Source: Polaribacter sp. Hel1_85 (GTDB lineage: Bacteria > Bacteroidota > Bacteroidia > Flavobacteriales > Flavobacteriaceae). From it: a stretch of DNA of 64,000 nt. The notes beneath the pieces are model-generated. The model did no database searches. It had not been told where the DNA came from and saw only the letters and a program-made list of their open reading frames with translations. The translations under genes were made by a program, and so were the position numbers. The stretch covers positions 5,001-69,000 of the forward strand of contig NZ_JPDS01000002.1 in the NCBI RefSeq assembly GCF_000766795.1, read 5' to 3'. Shown here piece after piece: positions 46,340 through 55,863 of the stretch (positions are counted from its first letter, which is position 1; each line of letters begins with the position of its first letter).

Positions 46340-46786
46340 ATGATAATAGATACATTAAAAACACTTTTCAAAAGAGATTTAGAAAAACTTAAAACAGAAA
46401 TTGAACTTTATAAAAACGAAAAAAATATTTGGCTTATTGACAAATCAATTTCAAATTCAGCAGGAAATTTATGCTTACATATTATTGGAAATCTGAATGC
46501 CTATATTGGTGTTGGACTTGCAAAAACATCATACATAAGACGACGAGACCTTGAGTTTTCATTGAAACATATACCTAGAACAAAAATATTAAGTCAAATA
46601 ACAGACACAATTCAAATTGTAGAAAATGGATTAGACAACTTGACCTTAAGTCAAATAACCGATGATTTTCCTATTGTAATCTGGGATAAACCAACCGAAA
46701 TGGAATACACACTAACTCACCTATTAACACATTTAAATCATCATCTTGGACAAATAAATTATCACCGAAGATTGCTTGACAAATGA
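46340..46786 (+). CDS. DinB-family protein
   Basis: 148 residues predicted as a four-helix bundle. The metal-site histidines are visible as His47 region (LCLHIIGNLNAYIG) and the C-terminal THLLTHLNHHLGQINYHRRLL. DinB/YfiT-like proteins are putative metal-dependent enzymes, some being thiol-dependent transferases. Three bases after PhzF, so likely co-transcribed. Confidence 0.85.
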   Translation: MIIDTLKTLFKRDLEKLKTEIELYKNEKNIWLIDKSISNSAGNLCLHIIGNLNAYIGVGLAKTSYIRRRDLEFSLKHIPRTKILSQITDTIQIVENGLDNLTLSQITDDFPIVIWDKPTEMEYTLTHLLTHLNHHLGQINYHRRLLDK

Positions 46787-46843
46787 AACGTAAAAAACAA
46801 CGAACTGCCAACAAAGAACTGAATTAAAAGACAAACTTAAGCC

Positions 46844-46932
46844 GTATAAAATTAATTATTGGTTATAGCCTATTTACGAAAGTCCTTGCGGACTTTCATC
46901 TGTGATTTATTTGCTAACTTAGTAGCTAAACC
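46844..46932 (+). repeat. Structured intergenic repeat, copy A
   Basis: Begins GTATAAAATTAATTATTGGT and ends TTAGTAGCTAAACC. The ends GGTT...AACC pair loosely, and the centre holds a perfect hairpin GAAAGTCC-TTGC-GGACTTTC (46878-46897). Copy B at 60779-60880 shares both ends but has a different central hairpin. Confidence 0.75.
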
Positions 46933-46998
46933 ACGCAACTAAAGAAACACGTGGTGCATCAGCTAAAAAAACATCGTGATAATATTAAAATTAATAAT

Positions 46999-47490
46999 AT
47001 GAAGAAAAAAAATATTGACATTATTAGTTGTAATTTTACTCGTAAATTGTAACTCGAATACTAAAAAAAATAACGATATGGCAGAAAAGCCAGCTTCTAA
47101 AGTTGACAACACACCAAAAGTGACAGGTGTTGGCGGAATTTTCTTTTATTCAGACAATCCAGAAGAAACAAAAGAATGGTACGCGAAAAATTTAGGAATA
47201 GAAACTAATGAATGGGGTTTTACAAGTTTTGACTCCAGAAACGTTGATAGACCTGACCAAATAAACTCTCTTCAATGGAAGCCTTTCAAGAAAGTGGATA
47301 AATATTTTTCACCTTCCAAGAAAGAATTTATGATTAATTATCAAGTTCAAAATATTGAAGGACTTCTTAAAAAAAACTAAAAGAAAATGGAGTTACAATA
47401 CTTGATAGTCTTGAAACTTACGATTATGGGAAATTTATACATATTTTAGACAAAGAAGGTAACAAAATAGAATTATGGGAACCAATATAA
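46999..47490 (+). pseudogene. VOC (glyoxalase-like) lipoprotein gene with two frameshifts
   Basis: The reading frame from TTG at 47015 gives a 121-residue product with a partial lipoprotein signal (VILLVNC) and VOC start (VGGIFFYSDNPEETKEWYAK). ATG at 46999 would give a proper signal peptide, but an A8 tract (47005-47012) puts it one base out of frame. A second A8 tract (47369-47376) breaks the C-terminus: the remaining family sequence (LKENGVTILDSLETYDYGKF then HILDKEGNKIELWEP) continues in another frame to 47490. Both faults are in A8 runs, so slippage, phase variation or sequencing error are possible besides true decay. Confidence 0.75.
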
Positions 47491-47739
47491 ACCAACAAAT
47501 TGAAAGCGAATCATACTGAAAATAAAACCGAAAACAGAATACCGTATATAATTTATTGCTAGTTCTTCTAGCCTCAACATATTTTTTAGTTTCAACTTGA
47601 AATATTCTAAATTCAATCCAATTATCAAAAAAATGTAGACTACATAAAACGACATATCTTTTATTAAATGTATAATTACTTGTGTTACTGATTTATTCTC
47701 TTCCATTTTTTCCCATCTAAAATCAACAAACTTCTTCAT
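47473..47739 (-). CDS. Possible small membrane protein (doubtful)
   Basis: 88-codon frame overlapping the end of the MDR gene by 17 bp and the VOC gene end by 18 bp on the other strand. It has one or two hydrophobic segments (DMSFYVVYIFLIIGLNL, YSVFGFIFSMIRFQFVG). I do not recognise a family, and the overlaps argue against it. The intervening sequence has no better candidate. Confidence 0.25.
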   Translation of the reverse strand: MKKFVDFRWEKMEENKSVTQVIIHLIKDMSFYVVYIFLIIGLNLEYFKLKLKNMLRLEELAINYIRYSVFGFIFSMIRFQFVGLYWFP

Positions 47740-48709
47740 TTATTGTGATTACCACATTTCCTTTTTTATGACCCATATCAGCATATTTATGCGCTTCGAC
47801 AATCTGATTAATTGAGTACTCCCTATCAATAATTATTCTAAGTTGACCTCCTTCAACAAGTCTTTTCAATATTGTTAATACATCTACTGTTTCTGGTGAA
47901 TTTTTTCCTACAATAACTTTTTTACTACTACTTATTGAAGTCCATATCATTGATAAATTTTTCAAAGGTCTACCAATATTTAAGTAATATCCATTTTTAT
48001 TAAGTGCCGCTATACAAACTTTAAATGGGTATTTATCTACAGTTATAAATATAATATCATAGTTTTCGAAGTTGTTCTCGAAATCAGTTTTTTCGTAATC
48101 AATTACTTTATCAGCTCCTAAAGATTTCACCAAATCTAAATTTGCCTTACTACATATTCCTGTTACCTCTGCTCCAAAATACTTGGCAAGTTGTACGGCA
48201 TAGGTTCCTACACTTCCAGAAGCTCCATAAATAAGCACTTTTTGCCCTATTTTAACTTGAGCTATTGTTTTGAGATAATGAAATGCCGTTCGAGCACCGA
48301 TAGGTATTGCAGCAGCTTCTTCATAAGTAGCATTTGTTGGTTTCAAGGCAATTGGTCCATATTCAGGTAAACATTTGTATTCTGCATAAGCGCCAAAAGT
48401 TTGCAGGGTTGCTGCAAATACGTTATCTCCTTTCTTAAATAACTTAACATCTTTACCAACGGATTCAATTTTACCAGAAAGTTCCATTCCTAAAACAGAT
48501 TTTCTAGGCTTTCTAAGCCCCAAGAATAATCGAACAGGAAGCCAAATTGAGGTTGGAATATCGAAGCTTCGCACTTTATAATCAGCAGCACTTACTGTGC
48601 TAGCATAAACTTTTACAAGTACTTCATTATCCTTTGGGAAAGGTTTTTCTACTTCTTGAATTTGTAGAACTTCTGGTGGCCCATATTTAGTGCATACTAC
48701 TGCTTTCAT
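47723..48709 (-). CDS. NAD(P)-dependent MDR oxidoreductase (quinone oxidoreductase type)
   Basis: 328 residues: GroES-like N-terminal domain (about 25-120) and Rossmann domain (about 125-270) with the nucleotide motif YGASGSVGTYAVQLAKYFGA (about 156-175). The catalytic zinc ligands of alcohol dehydrogenases are not seen, placing it with zeta-crystallin-like quinone reductases. It is the first-listed of three minus-strand genes with DUF6326 and START-type neighbours at small spacing (11 and 5 bp), so it is the last gene of that operon. Confidence 0.92.
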   Translation of the reverse strand: MKAVVCTKYGPPEVLQIQEVEKPFPKDNEVLVKVYASTVSAADYKVRSFDIPTSIWLPVRLFLGLRKPRKSVLGMELSGKIESVGKDVKLFKKGDNVFAATLQTFGAYAEYKCLPEYGPIALKPTNATYEEAAAIPIGARTAFHYLKTIAQVKIGQKVLIYGASGSVGTYAVQLAKYFGAEVTGICSKANLDLVKSLGADKVIDYEKTDFENNFENYDIIFITVDKYPFKVCIAALNKNGYYLNIGRPLKNLSMIWTSISSSKKVIVGKNSPETVDVLTILKRLVEGGQLRIIIDREYSINQIVEAHKYADMGHKKGNVVITINEEVC

Positions 48710-48720
48710 CTTTTTTTAAA

Positions 48721-49143
48721 TTAGGTATGAGATTTAGTATTATTAATATTATCATAAGTTGGCAATTTCCAAGAAATCTGGAATATCCATAAAATGGCTG
48801 CAGTCTCAATAGCCATATGAAACGCATCATCGATATCTAACGAAGGTATACCTGTTGCAAATACTGCTAATGTGATTATACCAGCGATTATGTTAGCCCA
48901 TTTATTTATGCTATTATCTAATATTCTAGATAGAAGCACCATCAAAATCGGTATTTCTGCTAAAAAACCACCTAATAACATTAACTCGTCTGTTATTTTA
49001 ATGCCATTGACAGTTCCAGTCAATATTTCTTCTACAAAGCCTATTTTCCCCAGTTGATGAAGGTCTCTGAAAATCATGTTGAGCAATACAAAAATCCATA
49101 AAGTTGACAGCAGCGTTTGAGGTTTAATTTTATTATTTATCAT
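48721..49143 (-). CDS. DUF6326-type membrane protein
   Basis: 140 residues with four hydrophobic helices (about 12-28, 54-73, 82-101, 108-126). The segments LLGGFLAEIPILMVLLSRIL and NIIAGIITLAVF match the style of DUF6326, a small DoxX-like membrane family frequent in Bacteroidetes. Function unknown. Middle gene of the three-gene minus-strand set. Confidence 0.75.
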   Translation of the reverse strand: MINNKIKPQTLLSTLWIFVLLNMIFRDLHQLGKIGFVEEILTGTVNGIKITDELMLLGGFLAEIPILMVLLSRILDNSINKWANIIAGIITLAVFATGIPSLDIDDAFHMAIETAAILWIFQISWKLPTYDNINNTKSHT

Positions 49144-49148
49144 CTAAT

Positions 49149-49808
49149 TTATATTTGTTTTGAAGTTGTTCTAATATTTTCCAATCCTTCTTTTAAAAAC
49201 CTATACACCATAGGGTTAATCAACCAAAGTGGCATTCCTTTTGGGTCAAATTGCACGCTATTAATTGCTTTACTAGAGTTATTCGTAATTAGAGAGAAGC
49301 TCCAAGCTCCCCTAAAAGTTTCAACACGATTTAGTTTTTTCGAGGGTTTAATCTGAGATTCTTCCCATTCTTCATTCCATTCTACGTCAAAATTCCCCAC
49401 ATCATCATTATAAAACAGATATCTGACACTCATTTCTGTATTTTTAAAAGGGAAGGGTTCATTATGAACGACATAAGTTAGAAGGCTATTTTCTGACTCC
49501 TCTGAAATCTCATAGATTGGGTATTTTTTATTTTCAGCGCCATTAGCTAGTTTATGAATATCCTTCTTAAAGGCTTTAAGGCAAGCTTCTGGAGATGATT
49601 TTATATTACCTTCAATTTTGTATTCCAAAAAATTTGTTCCCTTAAGGTTTCGTTTATAGATTTTCCATCTAGGCACTTCCTTTTTATCTATTTTGACGAT
49701 ACTCCATTCATGCTTCTCCCATTCGCTAATACTACTATTCCTCGTTGAACTGCAGCTTTGTAGAAATAGAATTGTAAATCCTAAAATAAAAATAAGTTTA
49801 GTTGACAT
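49149..49808 (-). CDS. START/SRPBCC-like lipoprotein
   Basis: 219 residues with a lipoprotein signal ending FLQSC (Cys19). The body follows the START pattern: SEWEKHEWSIVKIDKKEVPR, the WKIYKRNLKGTNFLEYKIEG strand, a central helix with SPEACLKAF, and VETFRGAWSFSLI near the end. START domains bind lipids or other hydrophobic ligands. It leads the minus-strand operon with the DUF6326 and MDR genes, and faces a 726-bp gap. Confidence 0.75.
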   Translation of the reverse strand: MSTKLIFILGFTILFLQSCSSTRNSSISEWEKHEWSIVKIDKKEVPRWKIYKRNLKGTNFLEYKIEGNIKSSPEACLKAFKKDIHKLANGAENKKYPIYEISEESENSLLTYVVHNEPFPFKNTEMSVRYLFYNDDVGNFDVEWNEEWEESQIKPSKKLNRVETFRGAWSFSLITNNSSKAINSVQFDPKGMPLWLINPMVYRFLKEGLENIRTTSKQI

Positions 49809-50534
49809 TGTAATTTATTTAATCATTTAAATTAATAATTTTCCTGTCGCAAAATTATATTACAACGATCACTTTATCATTCACTTAAGTTACAATCTTC
49901 TTTGAGGGTGAGAGGGTTAATTTTGTAAATAATAGACACTTTAGTTAAGTATAGGTTTGAAAATAAAATACATATTTCGCCTCTTTCTGGTTTTATTACT
50001 TTAATTCCCTAATGATTAAGTAATAACAATTATTGAAATATTTTCATTATGCTTTTTTACACCAATATGCGTTCACAATTATTTGTATTAAGGACTTCTT
50101 AAAATGAAACAGAAATTATATACTCGTTAACCTACTCCTAGATGGCCTTGAAAAAACTAAATTGTAGAATGACTCTTTATAAAAAAGTGAATTGCTTCAT
50201 AATTCTAAAAATTTATTAAACTAAAAATTAGATACGTTACATCACAATACAGAAATTAAACATTCTTTATTTATACCTCTTAATCTTTAAAAGGCATGAA
50301 AATAGTGCAATTATTTTTTAAACCATTAAATTTAAAGGTATTAAATATTGGAAAATAAATTACTATTAGTAACATTTACTCTAAAGAATCGTTTTGTTAA
50401 TATATACATAAATCTATAATACAATAAATTGAAAGTTCTATATTAGCAATCATAGAATATTATCTATATTTTAAGCTAAATAAGAATCATTCTTAAAACA
50501 TGATCCTGTGTTAAGATAATTATAAAAGTACACT
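49809..50534. other. Intergenic region upstream of two divergent genes
   Basis: 726 bp without a gene. It contains the divergent promoters of the START-type operon and the Crp/Fnr gene. A 15-bp perfect palindrome with odd centre, TAAGAATCATTCTTA, lies at 50481-50495, about 40 bp before the Crp/Fnr start. I see nothing else of note. Confidence 0.6.
50481..50495. promoter_or_regulatory. 15-bp palindrome, possible operator
   Basis: TAAGAATCATTCTTA, arms of seven bases around a central C, 39 bp upstream of the Crp/Fnr-family gene. Its position suggests autoregulation; the sequence differs from FNR or CRP sites. Confidence 0.4.
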
Positions 50535-51134
50535 ATGGAATTAAAGGAAAAAATTAGAGCGATAGTAAGTTGTGCAAATATATTGAATGAAAAGGAGATT
50601 GAACTTATCGTTGAAAAAACGATTGTAAAACGATTCAAAAAAAATGAAATCTTATTAAGAGAAGGTCAAATTCCGACCAAGTGTTATATGGTCGTGGAAG
50701 GTTGTGTAAGAGAATATTTGATTAAAGATGGAGTAGAAAAATCAACAGCTTTCTTTACCGAAGGAGATACATTTACTCCTTTTGCTCATGACGGAAAGGG
50801 CTCACCATCTAAACATTACTGGGAATGTGGAGAAGATTGTGTGCTTACGATTAGTGATCAAGCTTTTGAAAAAGAATTAAGGGCATCACTTCCTAGGTTA
50901 GATGCTGTTTTTCAACAAATAGCAGTAGAAAAATTGAATATAGCAAAAGCAGAATGGAGTCTTTTCATATCTTCTTCGCCAGAAGAAAGATACCTAAATT
51001 TATTAGAAACTAGACCCACTTTATTTAACCGAGTTCCGAATCACCAAATTGCAAGCTATCTTGGTATGCAGCCTCAGTCACTTAGTAGAATTCGCAAGAG
51101 AATATTTAATAATTATTCAACTTCTTTGAACTAA
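50535..51134 (+). CDS. Crp/Fnr-family transcriptional regulator
   Basis: 199 residues. The cNMP-binding-type beta roll covers about 25-130 (RFKKNEILLREGQIPTKCYM, VVEGCVREYLIKDGVEKSTA, FTEGDTF). The C-terminal HTH is short (NHQIASYLGMQPQSLSRIRKR, about 170-190). This is the common Bacteroidetes subgroup that lacks known cyclic-nucleotide contacts. No Cys cluster is seen, so it is not an FNR-type oxygen sensor. Target unknown; the downstream secreted-protein genes are candidates. Confidence 0.9.
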   Translation: MELKEKIRAIVSCANILNEKEIELIVEKTIVKRFKKNEILLREGQIPTKCYMVVEGCVREYLIKDGVEKSTAFFTEGDTFTPFAHDGKGSPSKHYWECGEDCVLTISDQAFEKELRASLPRLDAVFQQIAVEKLNIAKAEWSLFISSSPEERYLNLLETRPTLFNRVPNHQIASYLGMQPQSLSRIRKRIFNNYSTSLN

Positions 51135-51444
51135 ATTATTTTTTCCATTAGTGTGCTCTCAATAGCAAATACTATTAAGGTATTTGCAAACGAATCATGC
51201 CTGACATTATTTTCTTCATCATTAAGTTTACGAACATCACAAAGCTTCCTTATTATTCAAAATGATAAGGACATTTACATCGATTAGTAATTAGTTTAAT
51301 TAGGTATAATTGATAAAACAAAATACAAATACATTCACTTTAGTTAATAAAAAATAAATTAATAGCGTCTAATTTTGCAGAGCAATTACATTGTGCATTT
51401 TATTTAAAAATTAAATAATCAAATAGCCATAAAAAATTAGACGA
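51135..51444. other. Intergenic region with a small hairpin
   Basis: 310 bp without a gene. GCAAATAC (51165-51172) and GTATTTGC (51180-51187) form a perfect 8-bp hairpin shortly after the Crp/Fnr stop, without a T-run. TAATTTTG at 51370-51377 could be the -7 box for the next gene. Confidence 0.5.
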
Positions 51445-52185
51445 ATGAAAAAAACTCTTTACATACTACTATTTACATTTAGTGTCTCTTTCAATGTATT
51501 TAGCCAAGAAATCCCATTAAGCCCATTAAACAATACAGTTAGCAAAAACATTATCAAGTCTGAAACATCAGAGATGAATTGGTTTATGTTTCAAGATACA
51601 CTTAAAGTACAAATTGGAAAAGTAAAAACAGAAATTCAGAAAGGAAAAGAGAATATATACATTATTACAACAGTCCATATGAAACAGTCACCTACAAAAT
51701 GGATTGACAGTACGGTTGTTGGAACACTAAATTTTGAACCTAAATATCATTCGTCATACAATCAACAAAGAGATATGGTATTAAAATTCGGAGAAAAAAT
51801 TACTGGATATTACTTAGATAAACAAACAGAAACCAAAACAGAAATTTCCGAAAAATCTAAAACCTCTTTTTTTGACAGTAATTTCTATCCTCAATTATTA
51901 AGATTTCTTCCTTTACAAGAAGGGTACTCAAATACTATTTCGATTTTTGACTATAATCCCACTGCCAAAATAGGAGTAATTAAAGCAACTATTAAAAATA
52001 CAAAAGAAATAACTATTAATTTTAATGAGACTAAGAAGAAAGTTTGGAAAGTTGAAACTACAGATGAAATCTCAAATAACTCTGCTATAAGCACTTATTA
52101 TATAGATACCTCAACAAGAAAAATTCTAAGGCAAGAAATTGATTTTGGTGGTAGAAAAATGCTAATGGAATTAGTAAAGCAATAG
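51445..52185 (+). CDS. Secreted protein of unknown function (DUF3108-like style)
   Basis: 246 residues with a signal peptide (about 1-20, ending VFS/Q). The rest is beta-rich with repeated antiparallel strands and a closing STYYIDTSTRKILRQEIDFG, reminiscent of DUF3108 or LolA-like half-barrels that bind hydrophobic ligands. I do not recognise a specific family. It stands alone downstream of the Crp/Fnr gene. Confidence 0.7.
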   Translation: MKKTLYILLFTFSVSFNVFSQEIPLSPLNNTVSKNIIKSETSEMNWFMFQDTLKVQIGKVKTEIQKGKENIYIITTVHMKQSPTKWIDSTVVGTLNFEPKYHSSYNQQRDMVLKFGEKITGYYLDKQTETKTEISEKSKTSFFDSNFYPQLLRFLPLQEGYSNTISIFDYNPTAKIGVIKATIKNTKEITINFNETKKKVWKVETTDEISNNSAISTYYIDTSTRKILRQEIDFGGRKMLMELVKQ

Positions 52186-52364
52186 GACTAAATTTTATAG
52201 CAATCCATTAAGACAATTAGTAGGGATTAAAATGGACTTCCTTTCATGATTACTCTCATTAATATAATCTTATAGAGGTATTGTACAAATGTTTCGAAGA
52301 CTAGCTAAAACAAAAGCTCATAAAAACATTACATCATAAAAGAAATTAAATAAAAAAATGTCCC

Positions 52365-53888
52365 ATGAGAATCTTATTATTTACTTCATTAGTTTTCTTT
52401 TCATTAGTTTTCAAAGCTCAATCGAATACCGAGGTCTTTTTAGTTGAGATTATAAAATCAAATAAGACTATTGAATTGGCAAATCTTCAAAATATTTCCA
52501 ATAGTGACGGTTATGACAATCAACCTTGTTTTTTCGATGTTAATACTGTGCATTTTTCATCTACAAGACATGGACAAACGGATATAAGAAGTTACGATAT
52601 AAATAATCAGGAAGTTTCTTGGTTGACAGATACTCCATTCGAAAGTGAATATTCTCCTTTAAAAATTCCGAATAGGCAAGCAGTTTCTGCCGTTCACATA
52701 GACAATGACGGATTGCAGCGATTGTATCAATACGACTTGGCCAATGGTACATCTAAAATACTTTTAAAGGAGGTAAAAGTTGGGTATAACGTTTGGTTCA
52801 CTTCTACAATCTTAGTTTCATCAGTTTTGGTCGACGACAAGATGGATTTAGTAGTGTCCAATCTAGATGATAACAGCAACATCACTGTAGCACATGACGT
52901 AGGTAGGTCGTTACATAAGATTCCAAATTCTAGTTTGATAAGTTTTATAAGTTATGAAAATAATGCTTCATCAATCAAATCTTTAGACCCTATTTCTGGA
53001 AATATCAAAACGATAAAATCGTTACCCATTCCGATTAAGGATATTTGTTGGCTAGCGGATAATATCGTTTTAATTCCTAATGGTAAAAAAATTGTTCAAT
53101 TAAATACAAATGACGACAATATTAGTGTGTTATATAGTTTTAAAGAGAAAGAAATAAATGAAATCTCTAGAATTTCAGTAAGTCCAAACAATAAGCACCT
53201 GGTTCTTGTTTCAGAAGAATCTCCAGAAATTATAGTTCAAAAACAAGTTGAGGCATACAATAAAGGTAACTGGGAAGATTTTGCTTCTTTTTTTTCTAAA
53301 AATATAACAGTTAAAAATTTTCCGGATGACACACTTTACACAGGTAATTCTAAATTAAAATCAAACTATAAACAATTCTTTTCTGACAACCCTAAATCCA
53401 AAATTAAAATAGTTAAAAGAATTAGTAATAGGAATATAGTTATCGATGAAGAACTTATTACTATTAAAGGAGAAGAACATCATCAAGCTAAGCTATATGA
53501 AATTAATAATAGTGAAATTATTAGTATGTATTTTATTAGAGGAAAACAAGGTTCTCTTAAAGTTGAAGCTATTGTTCAAAAACAATTTGACACATGGAAT
53601 GAGAAGGATATTGATAATTTTGTGAAAACCTTCAGTGCTGATGTAAAAGTTTATGAATTTCAAAATAAGATTTATGTTGATGGTCAAAAACAATTGCATG
53701 ATATCTTTTCTGAGTTATTCACAAGAAGTCCAGATTTACATTGTGAAATATCCAACCGAATTATCATTGGCAATATTATTATAGACAAAGAGGTGATATC
53801 TGACAAAATGGAGGATAATCATGAAGCAATAGTTATTTATGAAGTAGAAAATGGTAAGATTTTTAGAATGACAACACTTAATAATTAA
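52365..53888 (+). CDS. Secreted beta-propeller with two SnoaL-like domains
   Basis: 507 residues with a signal peptide (about 1-18, ending FKA/Q). Residues about 40-285 have TolB/PD40-like repeats (FSSTRHGQTDIRSYDINNQE, RISVSPNNKHLVLVSEE). Residues about 292-395 and 403-507 are two copies of an NTF2/SnoaL-like domain, both starting VQKQ(V/F)E/D.. followed by a W..D F.. pattern (VEAYNKGNWEDFASFFSKNI and FDTWNEKDIDNFVKTFSADV). The start at 52365 gives the best signal peptide. The combination is unusual. It lies 12 bp before the next gene. Confidence 0.75.
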   Translation: MRILLFTSLVFFSLVFKAQSNTEVFLVEIIKSNKTIELANLQNISNSDGYDNQPCFFDVNTVHFSSTRHGQTDIRSYDINNQEVSWLTDTPFESEYSPLKIPNRQAVSAVHIDNDGLQRLYQYDLANGTSKILLKEVKVGYNVWFTSTILVSSVLVDDKMDLVVSNLDDNSNITVAHDVGRSLHKIPNSSLISFISYENNASSIKSLDPISGNIKTIKSLPIPIKDICWLADNIVLIPNGKKIVQLNTNDDNISVLYSFKEKEINEISRISVSPNNKHLVLVSEESPEIIVQKQVEAYNKGNWEDFASFFSKNITVKNFPDDTLYTGNSKLKSNYKQFFSDNPKSKIKIVKRISNRNIVIDEELITIKGEEHHQAKLYEINNSEIISMYFIRGKQGSLKVEAIVQKQFDTWNEKDIDNFVKTFSADVKVYEFQNKIYVDGQKQLHDIFSELFTRSPDLHCEISNRIIIGNIIIDKEVISDKMEDNHEAIVIYEVENGKIFRMTTLNN

Positions 53889-53900
53889 AAAGAGTTAGTA

Positions 53901-54677
53901 ATGAAAATATCAGTTTTAGTAATTTTTCTAATATTCCTATTTAGTATTAACATATTTGCTCAACAGCAAGAGTCAATACCTAAGAATTATTTAGGGATTG
54001 GTATTGGCTATCGTTTAGATAATTTAAAAGACACTAATTTCTCACCTCTTAATCAAAAAGGAGGCTCTTTATTTTATTCTATTTTCTATGAGAGACATTC
54101 AAAAAACATAATGAAATTTAATATTAAATATGGAGATGGCATTTTAAAATCTGGGCGCTCAGATAGACTTAGTACTTCATATTATACGGGAAGCGTTGGT
54201 TTTACTTATTTAAAGAATTTATCTACTAATCAAGAATCTACCAACTTTTACGTTGGAGGCTCGTATAATTTAGATCTTTTATATATGGATTGGTTCAACC
54301 AGGATGCATTTAGTTATGTTTCTGCACAAGGTTTATCAATTAATCTTGCAGTATCAAAACAACCAGCACCAAAGCAATATATTGAAAGTACAATAGCTAT
54401 ACCAGTACTACAATTTTTAAGTCGTCCACCTTATAACGGAATAGATGAGTATATTATTGAGAACCAAGATGAACCTCTCAATATTATTTTTGATGGCAAG
54501 TTAACATCGTTCAAAAAATACAAATCAATACATTGGAATGTCAATTACAGATATGAAATTTCAAATAATTTTAATTTGAAATTTGATTACGATTTGAATA
54601 TTCAAAGTGTAAAAACAGTAAGTGAATTTAAAAGCTTATCCAATAGGTTCTCAACAAGTTTGTTATATCAATTTTAA
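53901..54677 (+). CDS. Predicted outer-membrane beta-barrel protein
   Basis: 258 residues with a signal peptide (about 1-21, ending IFA/Q). Alternating hydrophobic pattern in strands such as YLGIGIGYRL, GSLFYSIFYE, GSVGFTYLKNL and the last strand FSTSLLYQF, whose terminal Phe is typical of BAM substrates. No specific family is recognised. The stop is directly followed by the S41 peptidase ATG (1 bp apart), so these genes are coupled. Confidence 0.75.
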   Translation: MKISVLVIFLIFLFSINIFAQQQESIPKNYLGIGIGYRLDNLKDTNFSPLNQKGGSLFYSIFYERHSKNIMKFNIKYGDGILKSGRSDRLSTSYYTGSVGFTYLKNLSTNQESTNFYVGGSYNLDLLYMDWFNQDAFSYVSAQGLSINLAVSKQPAPKQYIESTIAIPVLQFLSRPPYNGIDEYIIENQDEPLNIIFDGKLTSFKKYKSIHWNVNYRYEISNNFNLKFDYDLNIQSVKTVSEFKSLSNRFSTSLLYQF

Positions 54678-54678
54678 T

Positions 54679-55713
54679 ATGAAAAATCTAATATTTCTAT
54701 TCGCACTAATTTCACTTTCATCTTGCTCTCAAGCAATTATTGGTGAAGATCAACCAGATACACAAACAAATAACTTTGAAATTTTTTGGAATGATTTCGA
54801 ACAGCATTATAGTTTATTTACCGAAAGAGATATAAACTGGAATGAATTATATAATGTGTACAGACCACAAGTAAATGATGAGATCTCAGATGAAGAACTA
54901 TGGAGTATCTTATCTAATCTAATTGAGCATTTAGACGATAGCCACACTACATTATATGATGGAAATGGGCATCATTATAGTTCTGGTTATTCGTTAAATG
55001 AGCAATCGTCATTTGAGATAAGTGAGGAGCTCATAATATCAAAATATTTAGATTTTGTAACAGAAATAACATCAGAAGATAGACTGCTTTACGGAAAAGT
55101 AAAAGATAAAAATATCGGGTATATTTATTTGGGTGTTATGCGAGGTGAAAATCCCTCTGTAATAGATGATATTATACATGAGCTCAAAGATTATGACGCT
55201 ATAATCTTTGATATAAGACAAAATGAGGGTGGTGACGATAGATATTCTGCTAGAATTGCACAAGCATTTTCAGATGGAAAGCATTTTGTTTTTACAACTC
55301 AAACTAGAAATGGCGTAAATTATGATGATTTTGATGAAATAAAAGAATTTTACACATATCCAAATCAAGAAAATTCGTATGTAAAACCAGTAGTTGTTTT
55401 AACGGATAGAGCAACGATAAGTGCTGGAGAAACACTTTTGTCATATATGAAATCTTACGAACATGTTATTCAGGTTGGAGACAGCACTGCTGGGGACTTT
55501 TCAACGCAAAGTAATATACGATTTCTACCTAATGCTTGGCATTACATATATTCAATACAAAAAGTTTTATTTCCTAACGGAGAAAGTTTAGATGGTGTTG
55601 GTCATGTTCCTGATATTTATATAAAAAATACAGAGGCAGATATTAGTTCTTTAAATGATAACGTTTTTGATAGAGCAATTAAATATCTTTTTGAAGAACA
55701 CAATATAGAATAA
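54679..55713 (+). CDS. S41-family peptidase lipoprotein
   Basis: 344 residues from ATG at 54679 (MKNLIFLFALISLSSC); the frame upstream overlaps the previous gene. Lipobox LSSC with Cys16. A tricorn-like N-terminal helical region (about 30-110) precedes the S41 core (about 145-330) with GYIYLGVM, IFDIRQNEGGDD and the nucleophile region LTDRATISAGETLLSYMK, the Ser being in ISAGE. No PDZ domain is evident between them. Its substrate is unknown; the barrel gene upstream is a natural partner. Confidence 0.88.
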   Translation: MKNLIFLFALISLSSCSQAIIGEDQPDTQTNNFEIFWNDFEQHYSLFTERDINWNELYNVYRPQVNDEISDEELWSILSNLIEHLDDSHTTLYDGNGHHYSSGYSLNEQSSFEISEELIISKYLDFVTEITSEDRLLYGKVKDKNIGYIYLGVMRGENPSVIDDIIHELKDYDAIIFDIRQNEGGDDRYSARIAQAFSDGKHFVFTTQTRNGVNYDDFDEIKEFYTYPNQENSYVKPVVVLTDRATISAGETLLSYMKSYEHVIQVGDSTAGDFSTQSNIRFLPNAWHYIYSIQKVLFPNGESLDGVGHVPDIYIKNTEADISSLNDNVFDRAIKYLFEEHNIE

Positions 55714-55863
55714 AGAAATACTCATAATACCTAAACTAAAATTAACACATACGTTCGAAAATTTCTAAATACTTAATTAGACTTAATCATAAATCTTAAA
55801 TATATTCACTTGTATTTCTGATATATCAATAATAAAAATTCATCGACAAATAAAACTGATCAA

